From the NCBI RefSeq assembly GCF_004340665.1, contig NZ_SLWO01000003.1:434001-498000 (forward strand): a DNA stretch of 64,000 nt, read 5' to 3'. This DNA is from Pedobacter psychrotolerans (GTDB taxonomy: Bacteria; Bacteroidota; Bacteroidia; Sphingobacteriales; Sphingobacteriaceae). The notes under the pieces were generated by a model. It searched no databases, was not told the origin of the DNA, and saw only the letters and a program-made list of their open reading frames with translations. Within the stretch, counting starts at the first letter, position 1, and the number at the start of each line of letters is the position of its first letter. The translations under genes and the position numbers were made by a program. Below are positions 37,301-45,927 of this stretch, piece after piece.

Positions 37301-40300
37301 AAAAGGTGTTTTGCCGCAAAGCGCCGATAAAGCCACTAAGTTCTGGATTGCTTTTCCATTCCCCTGATTCAAAATCAATGAGTTCATTCCATTCCCTCCA
37401 GATACCTTGCGCAGCCCGCTGCTTGCGCAATGCGATGTCCGGCCCGGCAGGGTTCACTCCTAAACGTGCCAAGGAGACCATTAAGGGGCTGAGAGCAAGG
37501 GAAGAGGGACGGTCAACAAGTTCACTTATTTTAAAAGACCCACTCCGGATTTTATCAAGCTCACGCAGCGCGGTAGCTTTTTTTATCGCGTTTGGATGCT
37601 GGGTAGCTTCAAAAGTCAGCTCGTAAATGCTTGCATAAATATCAGCTGATTGCCTTTGGAAGTTATTTTTTGTTTCCTCGTCATTTTCATCGAATGCCTG
37701 TAAAAGTGTCCTTTGGGCAGCGATGGTTCCATGCAGTTCAATGAGCAGGGCTTCACGCAGCAGGTCTGTAAAATGGTTCCGTTCAATGCCGTTTGCCACT
37801 TGGGCCGCATCTTCTCGGCTGTCTGAAAAGACGACGAGTTTACGCTCTTCTGCTTTATCAGGCAGTTGCAGCATCAGTTCTTTGGCGAAAATCTGGCTGG
37901 TTTTGGCAAAACCGGTCCTAAATCCCCTCACCGGTGAATTCCGGCTGCGCTTGAGTGTATAATCACTGGCACAACATGGGCAAACGGCCGGCAGTGCCAA
38001 ATGGGTGTCATTCAGGTTTTGGCTTTCCAGCCATTCCTCCCTGGCCACATCAGAACTGTTATGTTCGATTTTAAAAATGTAGCCAGGTATCCAGTCTTCA
38101 GGGTGCTCCATTTCATCCGCAGGACCTGCATCGACATCTCCTGACCGTTTGTTGATTATCGCGCGCCGCCATCGGCATTCATAGCGTCGCTGGTCCCCTG
38201 GGTTGGTTAAAGGCTGGACGGTCCAGTGGTCGACGTCATTTCCAGCATTGCTTCCGATGATCTGCGTGCGATGAACAAACTGCTGCCGGCCTGCCGGCCA
38301 GAATATGCCATACTCCTGATAGGTCCGGGTTTCCAGGAGTTTTCCGGCTGTTTTCTCAGGAATACCTTCTATCTTGGGACTGGTTGGCAACAGTTCATGG
38401 ATGCCATTGCGCCCGATGGACCGGCTGCCGCCGAAAAACGTTGTCCCGCAGCTATCGCAATAAAGCAGCTCTAAAACGCGGTTTCCTATCTCAGAGCTGA
38501 TCCGCATGCTTGTATAGAGGGTTCCAGCGGTCCGTAACCCGTCTCGGTAGGTCGGCTTCCCACCTAATTCAGCCGGATCGACAGACGCCCAGAGACCTTC
38601 GATGTTCCGAAGGAAATAATGGAAACGGAACCTGGGAAGCTTGGCAGACAGGTTTACCCCATTGCCCGCCTCTTCAAAAAAGGAACGCGCAATAAGCAGG
38701 CCGCGCAAAGCGTTATGAAGCACCTGCGGGTTTGTGTCCGTGCTGAATACCTCGTCGGCATAAAAAGGACCTGGGGAAGCGTCACCTGAAATACGCACAG
38801 CTGCTACGGCCTTATAGTCCCCACATGGCGAAAATAAACGCTCCCGGAGCAATAGCCCGGGATGTGCGAGCACGCTACACAATCCTGTGGTACCGTTACC
38901 CTCAACAGGAATGGAAAATTGTTTTCCGATGGCCTGAGATAGCTGGTTGCAGGCCCCTATAAACGCTGTAGCGGAGGTGTTTCCTTCGCACTGACTAAAT
39001 GCTTCAGCGAGCATAGCAAAAGGTTCAGGGCGGAGTTTTTCACTGTCTTGCGGAAGGGTATCCACCGGGGTATTCTCACCTTTGATAATCTTAAAGGGTG
39101 CTGTTTCCCAGTCTACACCGAAAAAATCTTCCAGGAATTGTTTACTTTTCTCGCCGTCCGGAGAATCGTCCGCTACGATTGACGCGCTTGAGGCGAGGAT
39201 GCGCAGCTGGGGATCGCCGGGACGCAGGCCAAGCCTGTCCAGGACAAGGCGAATCAGGTAGGCTACTTCGGTTCCCTGGGTGCCCCTGTACAGGTGCAGC
39301 TCGTCAATAACCAGGTTAAAAATACGCTTTGGACGCTCAGCTTCCCTCTGGGATACATCAAGGTCCAAGCCCTGCAACCAATTTTTAGTCTCTTCAAAAA
39401 TACCGGAATCCACTCCCCGCATCAGCATGATGCTGAGCATAGAATAGTTGGTAATCAAAATGTCCGGAGGGGCGAGCTGCATGTCGAAACGTGAGCGCAT
39501 TTCCGAGCTGCCGGCCAAACGCTGGAAAAAAGCTTTTAGATCTTTTATCTTTTCGATCTGCTTGGCGGGACTTAACTTTATAAATTCCAGATCCTGGGGA
39601 AGCATACCTGATATGTACTCGTCCACCCTTCTTGCGGCCTCCTCAACTTTTTGGAGTTTTTGCTTCAGTTTGTTAACCTTGCGATCGTTACGCCCGCCAC
39701 TACCGTTGAACAGTCCGCCTGCAATCGGCGTAGCGCCATTATAGCGGCCAAAGTAAATAGCATTACCATGGGCCTTTTGTGCAAACCATGCCCGGGCGTC
39801 ATCTGAGTCGAGGGCTTTGCGGAGCCTGCTCATCTGGTCTTCCACCAAAGCATTCATCGGGTAGAGTATCAGTGCCCTTACGCCCGAGGGACGTACTTGG
39901 TGGGCACGCTGTGCCACCCGGCGGTCCAGGTTCTGGGACATCGGATCACAAATGTGCCTCGGGGTTAATCCGTGATTGCTGGTCCACCAGCTGTCCAGGT
40001 CCGGTGAAGGTTCACGTGCAGCGGACCAGTTGCCAAGCTCCGCGGCAAGCTGCGCAAAAAGGGGTAACAAAAAAGATTCGGTTTTACCCGATCCTGTCCC
40101 TGAAGTAATGATACAGTTGTGGCCTTCCATCGCTTCCCGCAGCATTTCTGCCTGGTGCTTGTGCAATTTACCCTCAGCTGGGAAAAGTCCTTTTTCAACC
40201 AGCCCTACAAAAAGGTTGCGCTGGCTGGCATCGAGTTTGCCTCCGAAATCTTCTTCAGCGAGTTCGCTGACTTTTTTTCCGCTGCTTACATAATCGGCAA

Positions 40301-40457
40301 GGGGTTCCATCCAGGGACTGCGATAGAGCACTTTGTCTTCATTTAGTTTATCTTCGCGTTCCTGCTCTATTCCTTCAAAAGCGGTCGCGAAGGCGGTTTT
40401 TACATAACGTATAAAATTGTCTTTAATGGTATCGAATGCACCTATAGGATCTTTCAT
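34377..40457 (-). CDS. druE: Giant DEAD/DEAH helicase with DUF1998 domain, Druantia DruE-like
   Basis: 2026 aa. N-terminal RecA domain with Walker A TSGTGSGKTES (K125), NALVEDQM, and DELH at 385-388 after an unusually long insertion; second RecA domain with TTTLEVGVDIGSLQAVMLAN and QQRVGRAGRRGQ near 1320; several Cys pairs (CDSCGTTFF, CPCC, RCKTCGDF with RCQVC); and a C-terminal DUF1998 segment with CQDACYECLKVYRN near 1875. Size and order fit DruE rather than the shorter DrmA/DrmB of DISARM. Its start overlaps the end of the 947-aa gene by 4 bp, so the two are co-translated. G+C is visibly higher than in the flanks, a sign of transfer. Confidence 0.8.
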   Translation of the reverse strand: MKDPIGAFDTIKDNFIRYVKTAFATAFEGIEQEREDKLNEDKVLYRSPWMEPLADYVSSGKKVSELAEEDFGGKLDASQRNLFVGLVEKGLFPAEGKLHKHQAEMLREAMEGHNCIITSGTGSGKTESFLLPLFAQLAAELGNWSAAREPSPDLDSWWTSNHGLTPRHICDPMSQNLDRRVAQRAHQVRPSGVRALILYPMNALVEDQMSRLRKALDSDDARAWFAQKAHGNAIYFGRYNGATPIAGGLFNGSGGRNDRKVNKLKQKLQKVEEAARRVDEYISGMLPQDLEFIKLSPAKQIEKIKDLKAFFQRLAGSSEMRSRFDMQLAPPDILITNYSMLSIMLMRGVDSGIFEETKNWLQGLDLDVSQREAERPKRIFNLVIDELHLYRGTQGTEVAYLIRLVLDRLGLRPGDPQLRILASSASIVADDSPDGEKSKQFLEDFFGVDWETAPFKIIKGENTPVDTLPQDSEKLRPEPFAMLAEAFSQCEGNTSATAFIGACNQLSQAIGKQFSIPVEGNGTTGLCSVLAHPGLLLRERLFSPCGDYKAVAAVRISGDASPGPFYADEVFSTDTNPQVLHNALRGLLIARSFFEEAGNGVNLSAKLPRFRFHYFLRNIEGLWASVDPAELGGKPTYRDGLRTAGTLYTSMRISSEIGNRVLELLYCDSCGTTFFGGSRSIGRNGIHELLPTSPKIEGIPEKTAGKLLETRTYQEYGIFWPAGRQQFVHRTQIIGSNAGNDVDHWTVQPLTNPGDQRRYECRWRRAIINKRSGDVDAGPADEMEHPEDWIPGYIFKIEHNSSDVAREEWLESQNLNDTHLALPAVCPCCASDYTLKRSRNSPVRGFRTGFAKTSQIFAKELMLQLPDKAEERKLVVFSDSREDAAQVANGIERNHFTDLLREALLIELHGTIAAQRTLLQAFDENDEETKNNFQRQSADIYASIYELTFEATQHPNAIKKATALRELDKIRSGSFKISELVDRPSSLALSPLMVSLARLGVNPAGPDIALRKQRAAQGIWREWNELIDFESGEWKSNPELSGFIGALRQNTFSMLTKMFFGQLFYSFESSGFGYLSVDPSNLKVHQGAARLGFTQGRFLGILNGVIRILGHKSRHNYSNYEQKPIRAFRDFPAPLRRWLQNVAELHAKDFGLLGDALYECLTEMGVMDAVKGLVIESLYLTVSSPGDQVYYGPLIKRPHLHECGGICTYAGTVKSGPALTRLTVGGDTCVDLWEKNYLAYHALVKKRKPIRLHCEELTGQTDDQFERQRHFRNVILPSEGMAEVKTIDLLSVTTTLEVGVDIGSLQAVMLANMPPQRFNYQQRVGRAGRRGQAYSAILTFCRGRSHDEFYFLHPGKITNDVPPTPFLTMDQPRIVKRLLAKEIFRRAYLSAGIRISGESGIHGQFGSIGADEVQWQQYKEQLSGWIAGNRETVETVVSILLSRQLRDSSAELVEWVCELESTQGMIAHAQRIISNEEISTDDIAQKLAEGGLLPMFGMPTTVKNLYHGLTSEMEPQAIDRNQAMAIYEFAPGAQKTKDKAIHTAIGFTAEFAEKFNGTGAQNFQTGPFYLNRWMTRCKTCGDFRTYGTQAASASAENRCQVCAEDGPAYQPPVMLKSPRAYRTDLSQGQDSQDDLGIILSRPPVFAESRQSDGPGPVSIGNATLDIRDKDVTWRINTNGDRFFSGRLYNTRNTFPFANSLQRLSQQWLSSAHATNTVLKDGYRMEVFPVDQSEEEIIAIASSKTTEVLRIAPGWTNSSLDLNMVSEAGDARARVAQSYGVRAGYYSAAFLLQRIIADRLDVDPAEIEIADILRKKIQEEPARFAAEIILTDELPNGSGFVRRLHDDFESILQTAINPSPHDSYLWGIHAPGHATGCQDACYECLKVYRNMSFHGLLDWKLAVSMMRILSSTDYRCGADGNFSFTELMNWKSQAMKMLQDFARSFGLPGPLERQGLPYIPQRADSGNIILVVHPFWKLQFQQPENWFQEILSELRTEAESSGGKLEVIDSFNLHRRPGWCYEKLLSR

Positions 40458-43297
40458 AGTGGCTCGTTGATGTTTTGGATTTCTATATTCAGTTTAAATT
40501 TAAACAGGTTGTCAATTATTGAGCTCCTGATGTTGCGGTAAAGGTTGAAACTACCGCTTTTCCCTTGCAGCTTTAAGCTTGCAAAGTCCGGTGCGGTACC
40601 GGAAAGCTGGATTACAAAACGGGAGAAAAGTCTGGGCAGGGGAAGCTGGGCTGGCAAGGCAAGCGTGTCGGCATTCCGGAACAAACGGTTTGTTCCGGCC
40701 AAATTAATTGCCGGGTCGTAGGAATGTACCTTTGGTGAATAATGATGAAAAATCAGATACTTGCCCCAGTTTTTATCTACATGGTAGTAGTCTCCTTTGA
40801 TCCAGATGCCATACTCGGGGAGGTAATAAGGCCTGCACTCGATTAAGGTAAATTCCCGGTTATGGGCAACTTCCGTGCTAAATAACAGGTTCTCAGGGTT
40901 GAAGCTTTTCTGCACAATGTCCACCCCGTCCCATGAAAGGGCAGTGGGGCCGCCAATCAACATCCTACGGTAATCGTCCAAGGAAGGCAGCAACGCTTTT
41001 AACTTCAGCAAGTACCATTCATCGAATTCTACCGAAACGCTTTTGGCTATCTTTTCAAGTGTCGAGACATGCCCGCAGTGGAAACTGATGCTAACAGGAA
41101 TGAGCAGTTGCTGGTTTTTTTCAGAGGCTGGTTGAAACTCCATATTGATTTCATCAGGATACATCTTGCAATAGCCGATTAAGTCTTCCAGCAAGCCGTG
41201 TGTCCAGCAGCCGATGAGTTGCCCTTTACGTCCCTTTGAGGCGGGCAGGGTGATCAGCTTTGGTGGCAGCGGTGTGATTTTATCCTTCTGGTAATCGTAA
41301 TCAATATAGCCCAGGTAATCCAGCAGGTTTACTGCTGATTTGCGCTTTTGCAAAAGCCCCTGTGGCTCGAGGCCGAAACGTTTTCTGTGTATATACTCGA
41401 AGGCACGGTTGAATCCCGCTGTATTTGTTTGTTCAATAGTGATGAGCCAATTGAGCAGTGCCTGTTCATCAGCGGGTAGATCCGCAGTATTGCCTCTTAT
41501 CCACTTGTCGCTGGGAATAAAAGGGTTCCGGTCGGCAACACGCTCAAGGTTGGCTTCCATGAATATGGCATTACCCTGGTATCCCGGAATAGTCCCTTCA
41601 TCGGGATTTCCAAAGGCATCTTTGAAAGGAACGTTTTCATTTTTCAGCGCCAGCAGGTGAGGCCTTATAATTTCGTAAGTTTTGGCCATCTCTTCCGTCG
41701 AACCAGCTAAATGCAGGCAAAACGGTGCTCCGATCCGCAAGGATTCAGGTAGCAGCCACACTCCTCCAAGCGAGGGATGCGAGATGAGGTTTGCTGTTGT
41801 TTGATCATCCTGGTATTTTAGCACCAGCTGTTCTTCACCCTGGGCATTGATCAGGATGAACTCAGGCATGTATTGGTTGAGGTATTGGTTATGGCTTACT
41901 TTCAGACCGGTTCCTTCCCGGACGAGAATCGATTTTTGCTGTTCAACTTTCAGCATTTCAATCTCTGGATGGCCAGCCCGCGGTTTGTTGAAGCGAAAAA
42001 GCGTATAGCCAGGGGGAATACCCTTCAAACCTGACTGGTCGCGGAAACTTCCGCATTCCGCTTCAGCCCAGTTTTTTATGTTTTCAGCCAATTTGTCTTT
42101 GCAAAGCACGAACATATCATCCACTCTGGAAAGTTTGGTTGTTTCGATCCAAAAACGGCTGCTTAAGTTAAAATGTGCCGCATTGATGAATAACCTGATG
42201 TCCTTAGAACGGGACTCTGCTTTCCATTTGTAGCGTTTGTCGTAGAGAGTGATCTTTTCTTGAAATCCTAGGGCAAGGGTTTTTGACCAATTTTCATCTT
42301 GGTACAAGTCCGCTAAATCACCCAGGCAAAGGTCTGTAGGTGGTTCACTGGCAAATGCCGCGCGGTAGGAAAAGTCGATATGTCCAGGGGTGTACTCTTT
42401 GAATTGCATCCATAGTGGCACAACAGTTCCACTTAGATAGCTTCGCTCCCCGTGTTCAGTAGTAAATTCGAACTGCTCGCCGGTCCAGCGAGAAAACTCG
42501 GACTCAACAAGTTCGGTCAGCGATTTTCCCAGGCCGCTGTCCCCTTGGATAAGGGTGATGGCATCCGCACGCAAGCCAAGCCATTGGACGCCTTTGTCAA
42601 TTAAAAGATCCTTGAAGGCTCGTTGCGTATAAAAATTTCCTGGAATCAGGCCGGCTTTGGTAAAAAAAGAGGGAAGTTTTTTTATCGTTACCGGCGGAAA
42701 AATGCACTGGGAAAGCGGTTTGACGACGAACTTCCATCCCCTGTTCCCAGTATAACCAGCCTGGAAACTCCCCAACTGTCCGTCCATATGGATATTTGCC
42801 CATTGGGAGAGCTCGTCCCAAAGGTGGTCTATGTTGCGCAGTTTGTCCCTCAGGTTTTGAAGGCGTTTTGGTTTACTGGCGATTTCGTATAATCCGTTTT
42901 CGCTGATAAAATCCTCGAGCCTGTCGTAGTAGTTATTGGTGTTGTAACCGTCCTGGATTTCGATAAGCGGCAGGATGCTGAAAACCAGGTAGCTTAAGTA
43001 AGGGGGGAATTGCTGGTCATAACCGCTTAGTCGCTGGTGACGGCCTGCACGCCATTTTATCGCTACCTGCGCGGCCTTTTCAAAGATGTTATCTGCTCCA
43101 TTAACACCTACAGGTCCTTTTTGCAGTCCTTCCAGGAAGTCCGACCATATTTCTTTGTCCTGGGTTTCTCCTGAAAAGTATATCCGGCCCATAGATATAA
43201 TCTCTGTTTTGGAGATAAATAGCCTGACCTGGCGGCCGTATTGGCCGGGGTTAAAAAAGTGTTTGGCAAGCAGGTCATTCCACACTAGGAATCTCAT
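40454..43297 (-). CDS. Large P-loop protein, probable Druantia partner (DruH-like)
   Basis: 947 aa, first gene of the operon with the giant helicase. The one clear motif is a P-loop-like LIQGDSGLGKSLTELVESEF near residue 250; no convincing Walker B follows. The N-terminus (NDLLAKHFFNPGQYGRQVRL) and middle have no recognised domain. Druantia type III consists of DruH plus DruE, and the size and position fit DruH; I cannot confirm family membership by eye. It could also be a partner specific to this group. Confidence 0.6.
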   Translation of the reverse strand: MRFLVWNDLLAKHFFNPGQYGRQVRLFISKTEIISMGRIYFSGETQDKEIWSDFLEGLQKGPVGVNGADNIFEKAAQVAIKWRAGRHQRLSGYDQQFPPYLSYLVFSILPLIEIQDGYNTNNYYDRLEDFISENGLYEIASKPKRLQNLRDKLRNIDHLWDELSQWANIHMDGQLGSFQAGYTGNRGWKFVVKPLSQCIFPPVTIKKLPSFFTKAGLIPGNFYTQRAFKDLLIDKGVQWLGLRADAITLIQGDSGLGKSLTELVESEFSRWTGEQFEFTTEHGERSYLSGTVVPLWMQFKEYTPGHIDFSYRAAFASEPPTDLCLGDLADLYQDENWSKTLALGFQEKITLYDKRYKWKAESRSKDIRLFINAAHFNLSSRFWIETTKLSRVDDMFVLCKDKLAENIKNWAEAECGSFRDQSGLKGIPPGYTLFRFNKPRAGHPEIEMLKVEQQKSILVREGTGLKVSHNQYLNQYMPEFILINAQGEEQLVLKYQDDQTTANLISHPSLGGVWLLPESLRIGAPFCLHLAGSTEEMAKTYEIIRPHLLALKNENVPFKDAFGNPDEGTIPGYQGNAIFMEANLERVADRNPFIPSDKWIRGNTADLPADEQALLNWLITIEQTNTAGFNRAFEYIHRKRFGLEPQGLLQKRKSAVNLLDYLGYIDYDYQKDKITPLPPKLITLPASKGRKGQLIGCWTHGLLEDLIGYCKMYPDEINMEFQPASEKNQQLLIPVSISFHCGHVSTLEKIAKSVSVEFDEWYLLKLKALLPSLDDYRRMLIGGPTALSWDGVDIVQKSFNPENLLFSTEVAHNREFTLIECRPYYLPEYGIWIKGDYYHVDKNWGKYLIFHHYSPKVHSYDPAINLAGTNRLFRNADTLALPAQLPLPRLFSRFVIQLSGTAPDFASLKLQGKSGSFNLYRNIRSSIIDNLFKFKLNIEIQNINEPL

Positions 43298-43590
43298 GGC
43301 TTATTGGTTTGGCAGCTGTGCCGGCATAGCTTTTGCGATCCGGACCCAGTTGGTTTATTTAAATATTTTATAGGGGTAGCAAATCGAGCCCTGACTGGTT
43401 AAAGTTTCTATGGTCGGTGGGCCGGAATGTAATTTGATGGAGCGTCATTTGGCTAATATAATAAGTATTCATAGAAAAAGAAACCATTAGTGGAAATTTC
43501 CCAAGGTGAGTTGAGACTCCAAAGATATTGATGCATGTCTGCACAGAAATACGGTTTCCCGTAATCATGGCAATGAATTCTGGGTAAAGC

Positions 43591-43609
43591 ATACCTTTGC
43601 CAAAGGTAT
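43591..43609. promoter_or_regulatory. Palindromic divergent promoter
   Basis: ATACCTTTGCCAAAGGTAT is a perfect palindrome carrying a TACCTTTG -7 box on each strand. Rightward it ends 16 bases before the DUF5677 gene. Leftward it faces the Druantia-like operon about 300 bp away. The 43298-43590 stretch has an 84-codon minus-strand frame (MNLVNTFGKGMLYPEFIA) that starts upstream of the box and is probably not a gene. Confidence 0.55.
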
Positions 43610-43625
43610 TTACTAAATTCACTGG

Positions 43626-44486
43626 ATGGAAAAATTAAACTGGCAAGAAGATAAAATCACCTTCACGCAGGCTTACTACACAGCAATCAATTCCTGTAAT
43701 ATTGAACTTTTCGGGCTCATCAAAGAAAATTATGATGCCTTGAGCGGGGTGTATCCCATGATAGAATACGTGATTGAGCGGATCAATGCCGTTACGGTCC
43801 TGATTAACGAAGAGGTGTTGTGGGATGCAGATATTATTGTCCGTTCGGCGTTGGAGACGTTGGTTAAGTTTGTGTTTCTTGCTGATGCCAGTGAGTCTGA
43901 ACGTCCCGGTTTGCTCGATGAATTCTGGAATGGCCTATCGGAAGTTTACAGTGTTAAACTTCACGAACAGGCAAAAAAAAACCTGAGGCATACCGCAGAA
44001 AGCGAGGTTCACCGCCTGGCCTATTCCCCGCTTGTGCTATCCGAGGAGGAAGTGAGCCGACTGAGGACAAAATGGCCAAAGGCTGAGCGGACCAAACTTG
44101 AACAAAAATGGTCCTTCAGCGGGATCGTGAATTTCCTGTCGCAGAAAAATAAGGGTACCCCCATGGAGGTATTCGAATTCCTCACCCACTCTTACCGCAT
44201 GTCCAGCCACCTGGCCCATGGCGATGAGATGGGGATTTCACTTATCCAGGAGCGAAGGTCCCGAACTGCGGAGGAAGAGTTGGCCGTACATGCAGCTCAC
44301 TATGTGAGGCTGCTAAGCGACTGCTTTTCCTATTGCCTCTTGACTGCTATCTATACCACCCAGTACCTAAAGGTGTCTCCTGATTATTTCTTGGAACTCG
44401 GTTCTTCCCTTTCCGAACTTAACGAACTTATGGAGCAGTATCATAAAGTTCCCTTCGATGATAAGATGTATGATAAGTTCAGGTAA
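43626..44486 (+). CDS. DUF5677 protein with HEPN-like motif
   Basis: 286 aa, all helical. The segment VRSALETLVKFVFLADASE and the later HSYRMSSHLAHGDEMG fit DUF5677. The latter has R191-x6-H198, within the Rx4-6H spacing of HEPN ribonucleases, so an RNase role is possible (inference). It is divergent from the Druantia-like operon and convergent with the 348-aa gene. DUF5677 genes are common in defence islands. Normal length. Confidence 0.72.
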   Translation: MEKLNWQEDKITFTQAYYTAINSCNIELFGLIKENYDALSGVYPMIEYVIERINAVTVLINEEVLWDADIIVRSALETLVKFVFLADASESERPGLLDEFWNGLSEVYSVKLHEQAKKNLRHTAESEVHRLAYSPLVLSEEEVSRLRTKWPKAERTKLEQKWSFSGIVNFLSQKNKGTPMEVFEFLTHSYRMSSHLAHGDEMGISLIQERRSRTAEEELAVHAAHYVRLLSDCFSYCLLTAIYTTQYLKVSPDYFLELGSSLSELNELMEQYHKVPFDDKMYDKFR

Positions 44487-44628
44487 ACCTACAAGGCAAA
44501 TCGGTCATCGTCAGTCACAAGTTGGAAAATTTACTTGAGCTAAAAGTTGCATTGCGATAAAAATCTCTCCATACTCTTGCTGGCTGGGTTTGTATTTTTA
44601 GCGAAGCCAGCATTTGGCACTCCACATA

Positions 44629-45675
44629 TTATAATGAAATGATGTAGGCGCCGGTGCGGTCTGGATGCATCCAATTGACAACAAATACTTTGCCCGAATC
44701 AAGGAAATTTTCAAAATCAGATTTTAATGCGTTATAGTTTTCGATCTTTATGTCCGAAATATCCAATTTGCTTTTTAGCTTTCCATCATAGGTTTTGATG
44801 CTTTTTCCTGAACCATTGAAGATAACCGCTATGTATTTCAGCGCAAAGTATTGGATAACACTGCTGTAGATGTAAGTCGTATGCACGAAGCTGTTTGCCC
44901 ATGCATTTATTTTTGAAATGCTCGAAACCTTGAAGGGCAATGATATTCTTGAATCTGTTTTACGACATTCGTAAGCGATGAATTTCCAGGCGATTTGGCT
45001 GAATTTTTTGACCGGGTTTCCTACAGCATCCTCAATGTCATGATAGCCCAGCAGGTCTTTACCGAAAATCTCTAGGATTTGCCGGATTTGAAACATCACC
45101 ACAGGTTTTAAGTCCCGTAAGTAAAGTTCCTCCGTTTTTACAGTTTCCTCAATGAAGAAAAGTTCCCGTGCCGCGGAATAGATATCGGTGGGACTCAAAT
45201 CTGCCCTTCTGCCGCTAAGCAGGTATACTTTATCCACCTTGCGCCGGATGAGCCGTTCTATGTGGACAATAAGCCACTCCAAATCGACATTTAATTCTGA
45301 TATCGCATGCTGATATCTGGGTATGCTGTCTTTGTTGATTTGCTTAAGCAGATAGGTTACATAATCTTTCGCTACGAATTGGTAACAGCGCAGGAATTGC
45401 TTAAATTCAGTTTGAGTCAATTTTCTGGTTACGAACAGTTGTTCAACAATGGTTTCATCTAAAAAGATCTTGCCTTTCAAAACAGCTTCGGCATAGCGCA
45501 CAAACCAGGAAAGGTAATCTGTTGTTTTTTGGGCATACTCGGCTGACTTTTCAACTGGCATTCTGGGACTTCTCTCAAAATCCTTGAATGTGGCAAATAC
45601 CGGTTCATCGAGATAGTAGCCTCCATTATCCGATGACAATGTAAATTTTACTTCCATGTCGCAAATTTCAGCCAA
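44629..45675 (-). CDS. Unrecognised helical protein (348 aa)
   Basis: No family recognised. Mostly helical with many Lys/Glu residues. A segment SKINAWANSFVHTTYIYSSV near 260-280 has an N-x4-H spacing as in some HEPN-like proteins, but without arginine. No signal or membrane segment. The start may be ATG 45657 (MEVKFTLS) rather than 45675. It is divergent from the 584-aa nuclease-like gene (252 bp apart), so the two may share control. Confidence 0.68.
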   Translation of the reverse strand: MAEICDMEVKFTLSSDNGGYYLDEPVFATFKDFERSPRMPVEKSAEYAQKTTDYLSWFVRYAEAVLKGKIFLDETIVEQLFVTRKLTQTEFKQFLRCYQFVAKDYVTYLLKQINKDSIPRYQHAISELNVDLEWLIVHIERLIRRKVDKVYLLSGRRADLSPTDIYSAARELFFIEETVKTEELYLRDLKPVVMFQIRQILEIFGKDLLGYHDIEDAVGNPVKKFSQIAWKFIAYECRKTDSRISLPFKVSSISKINAWANSFVHTTYIYSSVIQYFALKYIAVIFNGSGKSIKTYDGKLKSKLDISDIKIENYNALKSDFENFLDSGKVFVVNWMHPDRTGAYIISL

Positions 45676-45927
45676 AATATTCGAAAAAATCCCATTATCT
45701 CAGATTTTTAGCATGAGAATAAAATCCTGCGAAATGCAGGTGGCAGGACCAAAATCTTTTTACTATTTTGCCATGGTGGTTTTGGAAACTAAACTATCCT
45801 TTTTGCTTATCCATTTTGATTCATTATCAGTTCTTCTCCAATTATTGATGGGAAGCGTCGATAAAATTCAAGCCGCCCATTATTTTTTTTAATTAGTAAT
45901 TCGATTCCTGACCATTCAAACCATTAT

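Noticed and set aside
34377-43297. DISARM system
   Set aside because: DISARM needs DrmA plus DrmB and usually DrmC; here one 2026-aa helicase carries the DUF1998 domain and no phospholipase D gene is present.
43368-43622. 84-aa minus-strand gene
   Set aside because: It begins on top of the divergent promoter palindrome and has no recognisable family or composition.
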